Below, one piece after another: positions 25,582 to 33,934 of a DNA stretch of 35,092 bases. This DNA comes from Candidatus Brocadiaceae bacterium (GTDB lineage: Bacteria; Planctomycetota; Brocadiia; SM23-32), in NCBI GenBank assembly GCA_003551305.1, contig PUMJ01000298.1:1-35092 (forward strand). Reading direction: 5' to 3'. Numbering within the stretch: the stretch's first letter is position 1; every line of letters starts with the position of its first letter. The position numbers and the translations under genes are program-made. Below the pieces are notes generated by a model. That model was not told the origin of the DNA. It saw nothing but the letters and a program-made list of their open reading frames with translations, and made no database searches.

Positions 25582-26599
25582 GGGGCACGTGACAGCGCGG
25601 GCCCTGGTGCTCTCCCTTCTCGGAGGGCTGGCGCTGTGGGTTGTGGTGGGTGCTGGATGCCTGTTTTTCGGCCAGGTGCCTCTGGCGGCAGGGCAGGTGG
25701 TGCGTGTCCTGACCGGGGGCGAGGCACCGAGCGTAACGGCCGGTATTGTGCTGACCCAGCGGATGCCGCGCGTGCTGCTCGCCTTGCTGGTTGGGGGGGG
25801 GCTTGCGGTGGCCGGCGCTGCCTTCCAGGCCTTGCTTCGCAATCCCCTGGCCACGCCGCATACGCTGGGCATCTCAGCGGGGGGCGCCCTGGGGGCGGTG
25901 GCTGCCCTTGCGTTCGGCTTGCCGGCCCCCTCGCTGGGCCCGCTGGGGCCGGTTCAGTTCTTCGGCCTGCTGGGTGCGCTGGTCAATGTGGGTATCATCT
26001 ACATGCTGGCGCGTAGCCGGCGGGCCATCTCCCCCCTGAAGTTGCTGTTGGCCGGCGTCACCCTCAGCCTCATATGTTCGGCCCTCATTTTGTTCGTCCG
26101 GTTCGTCAGCGATCCACACTTGCTGGTGATGGTGGACCGCTGGTTGATGGGCGGGCTGGACGTGCAGGGGTTCGGCGGCGTGGCGTCCGTGCTGCCACTG
26201 CTGCTGCCGGCGCTGGCGCTGATGGGTCTGGAAGCCAATGCCATGAACCAGCTTGCCCTGGGGGAGGAACTGGCGGTGGGGCGCGGGGTCAGCGTGGGCG
26301 CGCTGCAGACGGAGGTCTTTCTGGCGGGCTCGGTCTTGACGGCAGGTGTTGTGTCAGTGGCCGGCCCCATCGGGTTCGTCGGGCTCATCATCCCCCACGC
26401 CGTGAGGGGGCTGGCCGGTCCGGACCACCGCCTGCTGCTTCCGCTGTGTTTGTTCGGGGGCGGGGCGTTTCTGGCGGTGGCCGACACGGTGGCCCGCTCG
26501 GCCTTTGCGCCGACCGAGATGCCGGTAGGCGTGCTGACGGCTATGCTGGGCGGCCCCTTCTTCCTGCTGATCCTTGTGACCCGACTCGGCGAGATGTAG
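25568..26599 (+). CDS. btuC: FecCD-family ABC transporter permease (BtuC-like)
   Basis: QRMPRVLLALLVGGGLAVAGAAFQALLRNPLATPHTLGISAGGALGAVAAL...GPIGFVGLIIPHAVRGLAGPDHRLLLPLCLFGGGAFLAVADTVAR; overlaps the btuD end. Confidence 0.92.
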   Translation: MSRDRGHVTARALVLSLLGGLALWVVVGAGCLFFGQVPLAAGQVVRVLTGGEAPSVTAGIVLTQRMPRVLLALLVGGGLAVAGAAFQALLRNPLATPHTLGISAGGALGAVAALAFGLPAPSLGPLGPVQFFGLLGALVNVGIIYMLARSRRAISPLKLLLAGVTLSLICSALILFVRFVSDPHLLVMVDRWLMGGLDVQGFGGVASVLPLLLPALALMGLEANAMNQLALGEELAVGRGVSVGALQTEVFLAGSVLTAGVVSVAGPIGFVGLIIPHAVRGLAGPDHRLLLPLCLFGGGAFLAVADTVARSAFAPTEMPVGVLTAMLGGPFFLLILVTRLGEM

Positions 26600-26621
26600 A
26601 GTTGCCCGACGGCTTTGAGTC

Positions 26622-26650
26622 TTGACCATCTGGTGCGATGCCGCTACACT
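26622..26650 (+). promoter_or_regulatory. Putative promoter TTGACC-N17-TACACT
   Basis: TTGACC 26622-26627, 17 bp, TACACT 26645-26650, between the btuC stop (26599) and the radical SAM start. Confidence 0.5.
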
Positions 26651-26771
26651 CAAGATTGAGCCATCGAAATAAGGACGGAAGACCGGTTTCCGAAAGCAAG
26701 TGCTACGAGGCGGCGCGCGGGGTGAAGTGTTGGTGCGCCGGTTCTTGTTACTCGCATGGGGGAACGGACGC

Positions 26772-28193
26772 ATGGTTTTCGAGAGGGCGGCACAACTTGC
26801 AAAGGCTTCTGTTGCAGAGCAAGTCAGTGAACTCATAGCGCACTCCTCGCCGGAGTCACTGGCGCGCATATGGTGGGTTTTCGAGAAGGTTGCTTCCCAA
26901 AAGTCGGACAAGCTCCAGGCCAGGCGCTTTCGGTGGTTGGTCGAGACAGGCCATCCTTTCGGCCAGTGGCTCCAGCGTGTATCAACCGAACTCAATCCGA
27001 AGGCCCGTGCGGGCCTCATCCGCAACCTTTACGGGCATGCCTGGTTCCTAGGCCGGGGCACGCAACGCAGATTCCAGGAGAAGCACGGCTTCCAGCCGCC
27101 GGACATCATCGTCATTGACGTAACCAGCCGGTGCAACCTCAACTGCGAGGGTTGCTGGGCGGCCACATACGGCAAGGGCCCGGACCTGCCCCTGGACCTG
27201 CTGGACCGGGTGGTCACGGAGGCTGAGCAGGAGATGGGCGTACATTTCTTCGTCATCTCCGGCGGCGAACCTACGATCCGAGAAGACCTCTACGAATTCT
27301 ACCAGCGGCATCCGGACTCACAGTTCCAGATTTATACCAACGGCACCCTGATTGACGATCAGATGGCGGCCCGGTTTGCCGAATGCGGCAACGTGATGCC
27401 CATGCTGAGCATCGAGGGCGACGCTGTGTTGACCGACGACCGCCGCGGCGAGGGCACTCACGCCCGGGTGCTGCGTGCCATGGAGCACCTCCGGGAACAC
27501 GGCGTGTTGTTCGGTTTCAGCGCCACGGCCACCCGCAAGAACGCTGATTCCATCATGCTCGACGATTTCATCGAGCGGATGATAGAGCTCGGATGCCTTT
27601 ACGGCTGGTACTTCCAGTACATGCCAATCGGGCGGAGTCCCAACCTGGACCTGATGGTCACCGCCGGGCAGCGCGAGACGATGCGCAGGCGCACCTACGA
27701 ACTGCGCAACTCCTATCCCATCTTTCTCGCGGACTTCTGGAACGACGGCACCGAGGTCAACGGCTGCATGGCCGGGGGCAGGCGCTACTTCCACATCACC
27801 AACAACGGCGATGTCGAGCCGTGCGTTTTCTGTCATTTCGCGGTGGACAATATCCGCGACACAACGGTGACCGAAGCGCTGAAGCACCCGTTTTTCCGGG
27901 CTATCCGTGAGGGCATCCCCTATGATGGGAACCTGTTGAGGCCCTGTATGCTCATTGACAGGCCCGATGTTTTCAGGCAATACGCCCGCGAGCACGGCGC
28001 CAGACCCACCCACCCAGGAGCGGAGACGCTTATCGAGGACCTGGCCCCCGGATTGGACCGGCATGCGCGGGCATGGGCCAAGATAGCGGACCAACGCTGG
28101 GAGGCGGGGGAGCAACTGCCCCTCTACCCCTACCCGCCCGGGGAACTGCCTGAACACCTCGAGCGCTCGGCGCTGGCGCGTGCCGACCGTTGA
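26772..28193 (+). CDS. Radical SAM protein with SPASM-like C-terminal Cys cluster
   Basis: IDVTSRCNLNCEGCWAATYGK (CxxxCxxC), FFVISGGEPTIREDLYEF, IYTNGTLID; C-terminal CMAGGRRYFHITNNGDVEPCVFCHFAVDNI. Frame open from GTG 26700; ATG 26772 with GGGGGA upstream preferred. Confidence 0.85.
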   Translation: MVFERAAQLAKASVAEQVSELIAHSSPESLARIWWVFEKVASQKSDKLQARRFRWLVETGHPFGQWLQRVSTELNPKARAGLIRNLYGHAWFLGRGTQRRFQEKHGFQPPDIIVIDVTSRCNLNCEGCWAATYGKGPDLPLDLLDRVVTEAEQEMGVHFFVISGGEPTIREDLYEFYQRHPDSQFQIYTNGTLIDDQMAARFAECGNVMPMLSIEGDAVLTDDRRGEGTHARVLRAMEHLREHGVLFGFSATATRKNADSIMLDDFIERMIELGCLYGWYFQYMPIGRSPNLDLMVTAGQRETMRRRTYELRNSYPIFLADFWNDGTEVNGCMAGGRRYFHITNNGDVEPCVFCHFAVDNIRDTTVTEALKHPFFRAIREGIPYDGNLLRPCMLIDRPDVFRQYAREHGARPTHPGAETLIEDLAPGLDRHARAWAKIADQRWEAGEQLPLYPYPPGELPEHLERSALARADR

Positions 28194-28266
28194 CTCTGCC
28201 ATCGGGCACAAGCGATGACCACGCTGCGGAGCTTCGGCCCCTTTCTGCGTTGCCAGAGACCTGCTC

Positions 28267-30579
28267 ATGTCCGACAACGACAAGAACCCTGACGTGCTGC
28301 CACTGATCGCTTTGCGGAATCTGGTCGTGTTTCCCGGCGTGATGACGGTTCTGCGCGTGGGACGGCCGCGGTCGCTGGCCGCGCTCGAGCAGGCGCGGCA
28401 AGTGGGCGGGCGCGTGGTGCTCCTCGCACAGAAAGAGGCAAAGGTTCAGGAACCGGGGCCTGAGGACCTCTACGACGTGGGCGTTGTGGCGTTGCTGCGC
28501 GGGGTCAACCCGAAGGAACAGGCCTGGAACGTTCTTGTCGAAGGGCATGAACGTTGCCGGGTCGCGGCATACGAGCGGACGGAACCCTACCTCGCCGTGC
28601 GGTGGGAACGGTGGCCTGACACCGACCCCAGCGTGCCATCCGAACTCAAGGAACGGCTGCGGAAGCTTTCGACAGCTGTCCACGGGGTGGCGGTGGAACA
28701 CGATGTGCTGGTCGAGTCCGAGCATCTGGAGTATGCCGTCGCATTCGGGCTGGAACTCCCTGTCGAGGGCAAACAGCAGCTCCTGGAGCAACGCGTTGCG
28801 GAAGACCGCTACCGCGTGCTGCTGCCGGTGCTGGAGACGGAGAGCCGCATCACGGCTGCCAGGGGCCGCCTGCAAGAGGATGCGCCGAAAGGCGCCACCG
28901 AGCAGGACAGGCGCCGCTACCTGGAGGAAAGAAAGAATCGCATCGAGAGGGCGCTGGACGAACTGGGCGGAGCGGGAACGGACCTGGAGGAGATACGCCG
29001 CCAGCTCGGTGAGGCCGATCTGCCCGAAGAAGCACGCCGCGAAGCCGACCGCGAGCTCGACCGACTGAGCCGTATGCACGCCGGCGCCCCCGAGATGAGC
29101 GTGGTCATGGACTACCTGGAGTGGCTCAGTGAACTGCCGTGGAACAAGACGACCGAAGCCGTCGTGGACCTGACGGAAGCTCGGCGTGTGCTCGACCGCG
29201 ACCACTATGACCGCGACGAGGTCAAGGAGCGCATCCTGGAGTACCTGAGCGTGCGGAAACTGCGCCCTGAGCGGGACGGCGCCCTGCTGTGCCTGGTCGG
29301 GGCGCCGGGAGTGGGCAAGACATCGCTGGGGCGGTCCATTGCCGCGGCGACGGGGCGCCGCTTCCAGCGTATCTCCCTGGGCGGCGTGCGCGACGAGGCG
29401 GAGATCCGCGGTCACCGCCGCACTTACCTCGGCGCTTTGCCCGGTCGCATCATCAGGGCCCTGCGGCAGGCGGGCGTAGCTAACCCCGTGATGATGCTGG
29501 ACGAAGTAGACAAGCTGCAGATCAGCTTCCGCGGCAACCCCACCTCGGCCCTTCTGGAAGTGCTGGATCCAGAACAGAACCGCGAGTTCGTGGACAACTA
29601 CCTCGCCGTGCCCTTCGACCTCTCTCGCGTTATGTTCATCGGCACCGCCAACACCACGGGCACGATACCGGCGGCCCTGCTGGACCGCCTGGAGGTCATC
29701 GAGCTTTCCGGTTATTCGACGGAGCAGAAGATGGCCATCGCCCGTGAGTACCTGCTGCCCCGGCAGCTTGAGCGGACGGGCCTGCAGGCCGATTCCCTGA
29801 GGTTGACCGACGAGGTCCTGGAGATGCTCATAGAGAGTTACACACGGGAAGCGGGGGTGCGGAGCCTGGAGCGCCAATTGGCCTCCATCTGCCGAAAGCT
29901 GGCCCGCGAGCAGGTGGGCGGCCACTGGTGCCTGCAGCAGATTGACACCGAGCGTGTGGTGGACCTGCTCGGCCCCCCACAGCACTTGCCGGAGGGGGCG
30001 GAGCGGCCGGACCGCCCCGGCATCTGCCCGACGCTGGCGGTCGGGCCGGCCGGCGGTCGGCTGCTGATGGTGGAGGTCAGCCGTGTCCCCGGCATAAGTA
30101 AGCTCATTGTCACCGGTCGGGCGGGGGACGCACTGAAGGAAAGCGCCAGCCTCGCCTTCAGTTTCTGGCGAAGCCAGGCCGGCAAGTTCGGGTTCGAACC
30201 CGACGTGCTGGAACAGTCCGACTTTCACGTTCACCTACCGGCGGGGGCGCAGCCCAAAGAGGGCACCTCGGCAGGGCTGGCGATCGCTCTGGCTTTCGCC
30301 TCGATTCTCGCCGACAGGGCGGTGCCGGAGGATGTAGCCGCCGTGGGGGAGGTGACACTGCGCGGGCGTATCCTGGGGGCCGACCGGCTGCCGGAGCGGC
30401 TTATGGCTGCGCGCCGCGCGGCGGTCGGGCGTGTTCTGGTGCCTCACCGTAACCGCCCGGATGTGGAGAAAACGCGGCGCGAGCAGACCCTGGAGGACGT
30501 GCAGGTCGAGTTTGTCGACAGCGTCGAACAGGCCGTTCGCCTGCTTTTTGACCTGACAGAGACAGCAACCCGAAGGTAG
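28267..30579 (+). CDS. lon: ATP-dependent protease La (LonA)
   Basis: DVLPLIALRNLVVFPGVMTVLRVGRPRS; GAPGVGKTSLGRSIAAATGRRFQRISLGGVRDEAEIRGHRRTYLGALPGRII; VMMLDEVDKL; PKEGTSAGLAIALAFASIL (Ser/Lys protease domain). Confidence 0.95.
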   Translation: MSDNDKNPDVLPLIALRNLVVFPGVMTVLRVGRPRSLAALEQARQVGGRVVLLAQKEAKVQEPGPEDLYDVGVVALLRGVNPKEQAWNVLVEGHERCRVAAYERTEPYLAVRWERWPDTDPSVPSELKERLRKLSTAVHGVAVEHDVLVESEHLEYAVAFGLELPVEGKQQLLEQRVAEDRYRVLLPVLETESRITAARGRLQEDAPKGATEQDRRRYLEERKNRIERALDELGGAGTDLEEIRRQLGEADLPEEARREADRELDRLSRMHAGAPEMSVVMDYLEWLSELPWNKTTEAVVDLTEARRVLDRDHYDRDEVKERILEYLSVRKLRPERDGALLCLVGAPGVGKTSLGRSIAAATGRRFQRISLGGVRDEAEIRGHRRTYLGALPGRIIRALRQAGVANPVMMLDEVDKLQISFRGNPTSALLEVLDPEQNREFVDNYLAVPFDLSRVMFIGTANTTGTIPAALLDRLEVIELSGYSTEQKMAIAREYLLPRQLERTGLQADSLRLTDEVLEMLIESYTREAGVRSLERQLASICRKLAREQVGGHWCLQQIDTERVVDLLGPPQHLPEGAERPDRPGICPTLAVGPAGGRLLMVEVSRVPGISKLIVTGRAGDALKESASLAFSFWRSQAGKFGFEPDVLEQSDFHVHLPAGAQPKEGTSAGLAIALAFASILADRAVPEDVAAVGEVTLRGRILGADRLPERLMAARRAAVGRVLVPHRNRPDVEKTRREQTLEDVQVEFVDSVEQAVRLLFDLTETATRR

Positions 30580-30586
30580 GGCACCT

Positions 30587-31195
30587 ATGAAGCTGCTGGT
30601 CGCGACGGGCAACCCCGGAAAACGCAGAGAGATAGAAGCGTTGCTGCGCGGACTGCCCGTGGAGGTTCTTTCTCTGGTAGATTTGCCGGACGCTCCGGAG
30701 GTGGAAGAGGACGGGGCGACGCTGGAAGAGAACGCAGCGAAAAAGGCGGCGGAGATGGCGCGCTTCGCCGCCTGCTATGCGATGGCGGACGACTCCGGCC
30801 TGTTCGTGGACGCGCTGGGCGGGGCGCCCGGTGTGCACAGCGCCCGTTACGCAGACGGCGAGCCGACCCCGGACAACCTCTGCGGCAAGCTGCTGCGCGA
30901 GATGGCGGACGTTCCGGACGAGGAGAGGGGGGCGCACTTCCGCTGCTGCATCGCCCTGGCCGAACCCGAGGGCAGGGTGCGGCTCACCGCGGCCGGGCGC
31001 TGCGACGGCAGGATTACGCGCCGTATGCTGGGAGACGGAGGCTTCGGCTACGACCCGGTCTTTTACTACCCGGAGGCGGGATGTACATTCGCGGAGATGG
31101 CGCCGGAAGAGAAGAACGCCGTCAGCCACCGCGGCCGGGCGCTTCGCGAATTCCGGCGCCGCTTCGCCGATTTCGTACGTTGCCCGTCTGATTGA
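30587..31195 (+). CDS. rdgB: XTP/dITP diphosphatase (non-canonical purine NTP pyrophosphatase, RdgB/HAM1)
   Basis: MKLLVATGNPGKRREIEALL; ATLEENAAKKAAEMARF; ADDSGLFVDALGGAPGVHSARYA; GGFGYDPVFYYPEAGCTFAEMAPEEKNAVSHRGRAL. Confidence 0.95.
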   Translation: MKLLVATGNPGKRREIEALLRGLPVEVLSLVDLPDAPEVEEDGATLEENAAKKAAEMARFAACYAMADDSGLFVDALGGAPGVHSARYADGEPTPDNLCGKLLREMADVPDEERGAHFRCCIALAEPEGRVRLTAAGRCDGRITRRMLGDGGFGYDPVFYYPEAGCTFAEMAPEEKNAVSHRGRALREFRRRFADFVRCPSD

Positions 31196-31220
31196 CGAAA
31201 CAGGCGTCGCGCCATATCAT
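31192..31220 (+). promoter_or_regulatory. Putative promoter TTGACG-N17-TATCAT overlapping the rdgB stop codon
   Basis: TTGACG 31192-31197; 17 bp; TATCAT 31215-31220; upstream of the GH3 gene. Confidence 0.5.
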
Positions 31221-31302
31221 TCGGACTCTGTCCCGGATGGGCCTCTGCCCCGGAGGGCGCTGGATGCGTGAGACCATCCACCACGACTGGAGAGGAGACT
31301 CC

Positions 31303-33051
31303 ATGGATACCGCGAAGGCTGTTGACGACGTGCTGTCGCGCATGACGCTCGAGGAGAAGGTCGGTCAGTGCCTGACGCAGTCATGGCGGGGCTCGGTCAT
31401 CACGCCGTGCCTCGTGGAGACGCTTGAGAAGCTGCACGCCGGCGGCCTGCGCATCGAGCCCTACACGACGGAGGCGACCTCCAGCAAGGCGTACGGACAC
31501 GCCATTGACACCGGCGACTGGGAGCCGCCCGAGGGCTACTTCGAGGTCACCGAGACCTACTGGCGCATCAAGCACCCGGGCTTCAACATCCCGGCCACGG
31601 AGTACGCCCGCCGCCTGAACAAGGTCAAAGAGATCGCCATGAACCGCCCCTCCGGTGTGCCGCTGCACATCACGACGGATTTCGAGGGCGACTTTTCGCA
31701 CGATTACCCGTTCGACGGCATCAACATGTTCCCCGCCCCGATGGGGCTCCGCGCGGCGGGCGGGCCGGAACTGAGCTATCGCGTGGCCAACGCGCTCGGA
31801 CGTCAGCTCGCCGCCCTCGGCGTCAACATGATGCACTCGCCCGTCTGCGACGTGAACATCAACCCGGAAAACCCCGAGATCAACATCCGTGCCTTCACCG
31901 ACGCCCCCGACGTATTCTCAGACCACGCGCTCCAGTTCATGAAGGGGCTTGAGGATGCCGGCATCATCGCCACGGCGAAGCACTTCCCCGGGCGGGGTGA
32001 TTCCGCCATTGACGCCCACGACGAACTGCCGGTCATTGAGGCGGAGCGGGACCGCCTGGAGAGCGTCGAGCTGGCGCCGTACCGTCGCCTGATCGCCGAA
32101 GGGCTGCGGGCCGTTATGATCGCGCACAACGCCTACCCCGCGCTCGACCCGGAACTCGTGCCCGCCACCGTCTCGCGGGACATCATCACGGAACTGCTGC
32201 GTGAGGAGATGGGCTTCGATGGGGTGATCACCACGGATGCCATGGGCATGGGCGCCATCGTGAAGCGCTGGGGGGTGCCGGTGGCAAGCGCCATGGCCTT
32301 CAAAGCCGGCGTGGACCTGATACTGCTGAAGTTCGACAACGAACTGCGCAGTCAGGTCTTTTTCGAGCTGAAGCGCTGGGTGGAGCAGGGACGCATTACG
32401 GAGGACGAACTGGACAATTCGGTACGCCGCGTTCTGGCGCTGAAGATGCGCAGGGGCCTCTTCGAGGATGGCGGGATGGTGGATGCCGAGAAGGCGACTC
32501 CGACTCTGCGGGACCGGGAGGTCGTCGACCTCTCCCAGCAGGTCGCCCGGGATGCCGTCATGGTTTTGCGGGACCGCGACGGTCTGCTGCCGGTGCGCGC
32601 CGAACAGCGGGTTATGGTCGTCGAGCAGCTCATCATCCCCGAGTTCGTGCCGGAAAACGTCCACTACCACGCGCACTCCTTCGGTGAGGCCATGCTGGGC
32701 CATTCGCTGAACGCCGTGCCGGTGGACTGCGACTTCGAGGCTTCCGAAGGAGACCGCAGGACGGTGCGGAGTCTTCTGGACAGGGTAGACGTGGTCGTGA
32801 TGACGAACTGGTTCTGGCGTGTCATGGGGGCCAGCAATGAAGCGCTGGTGCGGACCGTTGTCGAGTCCGGCAAGCCGGTGGTGGTCGTAACGAACAATCC
32901 CTATCCGATGGGGGCCACGCCGGAGGCGGGCACCGTGGTTTGCACTTACAGCGTGACGCCGGAGTCGCTCAAGGCAGCGGCCGACCTCGTCTATGGCGAG
33001 CTCGAGCCCCGCGGCGAATGGCCGCTGGTCAACTACAAGCTGCCCGGCTGA
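31303..33051 (+). CDS. Glycoside hydrolase family 3 protein (beta-N-acetylhexosaminidase/NagZ-like)
   Basis: MTLEEKVGQCLTQSW; KHFPGRGDSAIDAHDELPVIEAERDRLESVELAPYRRLI; GFDGVITTDAMGMGAIVKRWG. Start 31303 (ATG after GGAGAGGAGA) preferred; 31264 also possible. Confidence 0.88.
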   Translation: MDTAKAVDDVLSRMTLEEKVGQCLTQSWRGSVITPCLVETLEKLHAGGLRIEPYTTEATSSKAYGHAIDTGDWEPPEGYFEVTETYWRIKHPGFNIPATEYARRLNKVKEIAMNRPSGVPLHITTDFEGDFSHDYPFDGINMFPAPMGLRAAGGPELSYRVANALGRQLAALGVNMMHSPVCDVNINPENPEINIRAFTDAPDVFSDHALQFMKGLEDAGIIATAKHFPGRGDSAIDAHDELPVIEAERDRLESVELAPYRRLIAEGLRAVMIAHNAYPALDPELVPATVSRDIITELLREEMGFDGVITTDAMGMGAIVKRWGVPVASAMAFKAGVDLILLKFDNELRSQVFFELKRWVEQGRITEDELDNSVRRVLALKMRRGLFEDGGMVDAEKATPTLRDREVVDLSQQVARDAVMVLRDRDGLLPVRAEQRVMVVEQLIIPEFVPENVHYHAHSFGEAMLGHSLNAVPVDCDFEASEGDRRTVRSLLDRVDVVVMTNWFWRVMGASNEALVRTVVESGKPVVVVTNNPYPMGATPEAGTVVCTYSVTPESLKAAADLVYGELEPRGEWPLVNYKLPG

Positions 33052-33152
33052 GGGGACGTTCCGTTCCCCATAGGCCCGAGGCGGTGAACGTGCGCAGAGG
33101 CACTGTGCCCCGGCGCCGATTGCTCGGGGAGAGCCGGGCCTCGCCCGATGGC

Positions 33153-33860
33153 CTATTGCCCCAGGGTGAGGTCGTGCGGCAGCCCGAGTTCGTCGTATTT
33201 CCTGGCCCGGCTCTGCCGGTCGTTTTCCTGGATGCCACGCGCGACCGGCAGGGCGTCCTCCACCAGATCGGCCGGTATCACCATCACCCCGTCACCATCG
33301 GCTACCACCAGGTCACCGGGTTGGACGTACACCCCGCCGCACTCGATGGGCTGCTGGTATGAGTCCACGCGCACGCGGTTGGGCTGAATGCCCCGGCAGA
33401 AACCGTTGTGGTACACGGGCACGCGCTGCTTTATCAGTTCGTCGGTGTCGCGGGCGCCGGTGTTGCTGACGCAGCCAACCACACCCCGGGTGAGCCAACC
33501 CATCGAGTTGTTGGAACCGATGAAGCCGCAGCCCGGATTGCCGCTACCGTCGAAGACGATCAGGTCGCCCGCCTGAAGGTCATGGGCCCAGGGAAGCTGC
33601 GAGCCGTACCACTCATTGACTTTGCGCTGGTATTCCTCGGTAGTCTCTGCCGTAAAGCGTTCCCTTGCCGGCACGTAGCGCACCGTAAAGGCGAACCCCA
33701 CGATGCAGTGTGACAGGTTCTCGATGTCCCGCCACAGGGGGCGGATCGCCGGATCCATCAGGCCCCGGTCGAAGTATCCCAGCGCGTCGACCGCGTCGTG
33801 CCAGTCCGTGACGCGGATGCCCTTGCATTGTTCCAGCAGGCCTTTCCGTTCAGGGTCCAT
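33153..33860 (-). CDS. RraA-like family protein
   Basis: MDPERKGLLEQCKGIRVTDWHDAVDALG...DLIVFDGSGNPGCGFIGSNNSMGWLTRGVVGCVSNTGARDTDELIKQRVPVYHNG...GGVYVQPGDLVVADGDGVMVIPADL, RraA/aldolase-like fold motifs. Confidence 0.82.
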   Translation of the reverse strand: MDPERKGLLEQCKGIRVTDWHDAVDALGYFDRGLMDPAIRPLWRDIENLSHCIVGFAFTVRYVPARERFTAETTEEYQRKVNEWYGSQLPWAHDLQAGDLIVFDGSGNPGCGFIGSNNSMGWLTRGVVGCVSNTGARDTDELIKQRVPVYHNGFCRGIQPNRVRVDSYQQPIECGGVYVQPGDLVVADGDGVMVIPADLVEDALPVARGIQENDRQSRARKYDELGLPHDLTLGQ

Positions 33861-33934
33861 GAACTGCCCTCCGATTGTCAGTGATACGGGGCGGATCCAG
33901 GGGGCACCGGCAACTCCCACAGGGTATCAGCGGC

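Noticed and set aside
28190-28218. TTGACT downstream of the radical SAM gene as a possible lon promoter
   Set aside because: No TAnnnT at 16-18 bp spacing (the sequence there is CGATGA); not supported.
30188-30204. GGGTTCGAACCC resembling a tRNA T-arm
   Set aside because: In frame within lon (KFGFEPD) and no acceptor or anticodon arms around it; just a palindrome in coding sequence.
28030-30234. 734-aa minus-strand ORF antisense to lon
   Set aside because: Fully overlaps a confidently identified lon gene; low-complexity, His/Arg/Gly/Pro-rich translation typical of antisense frames in high-GC DNA.
33052-33152. Possible bidirectional terminator between the GH3 and RraA-like genes
   Set aside because: Weak inverted repeats (GGGGA...TCCCC) without a T tract on either strand; not strong enough to call.
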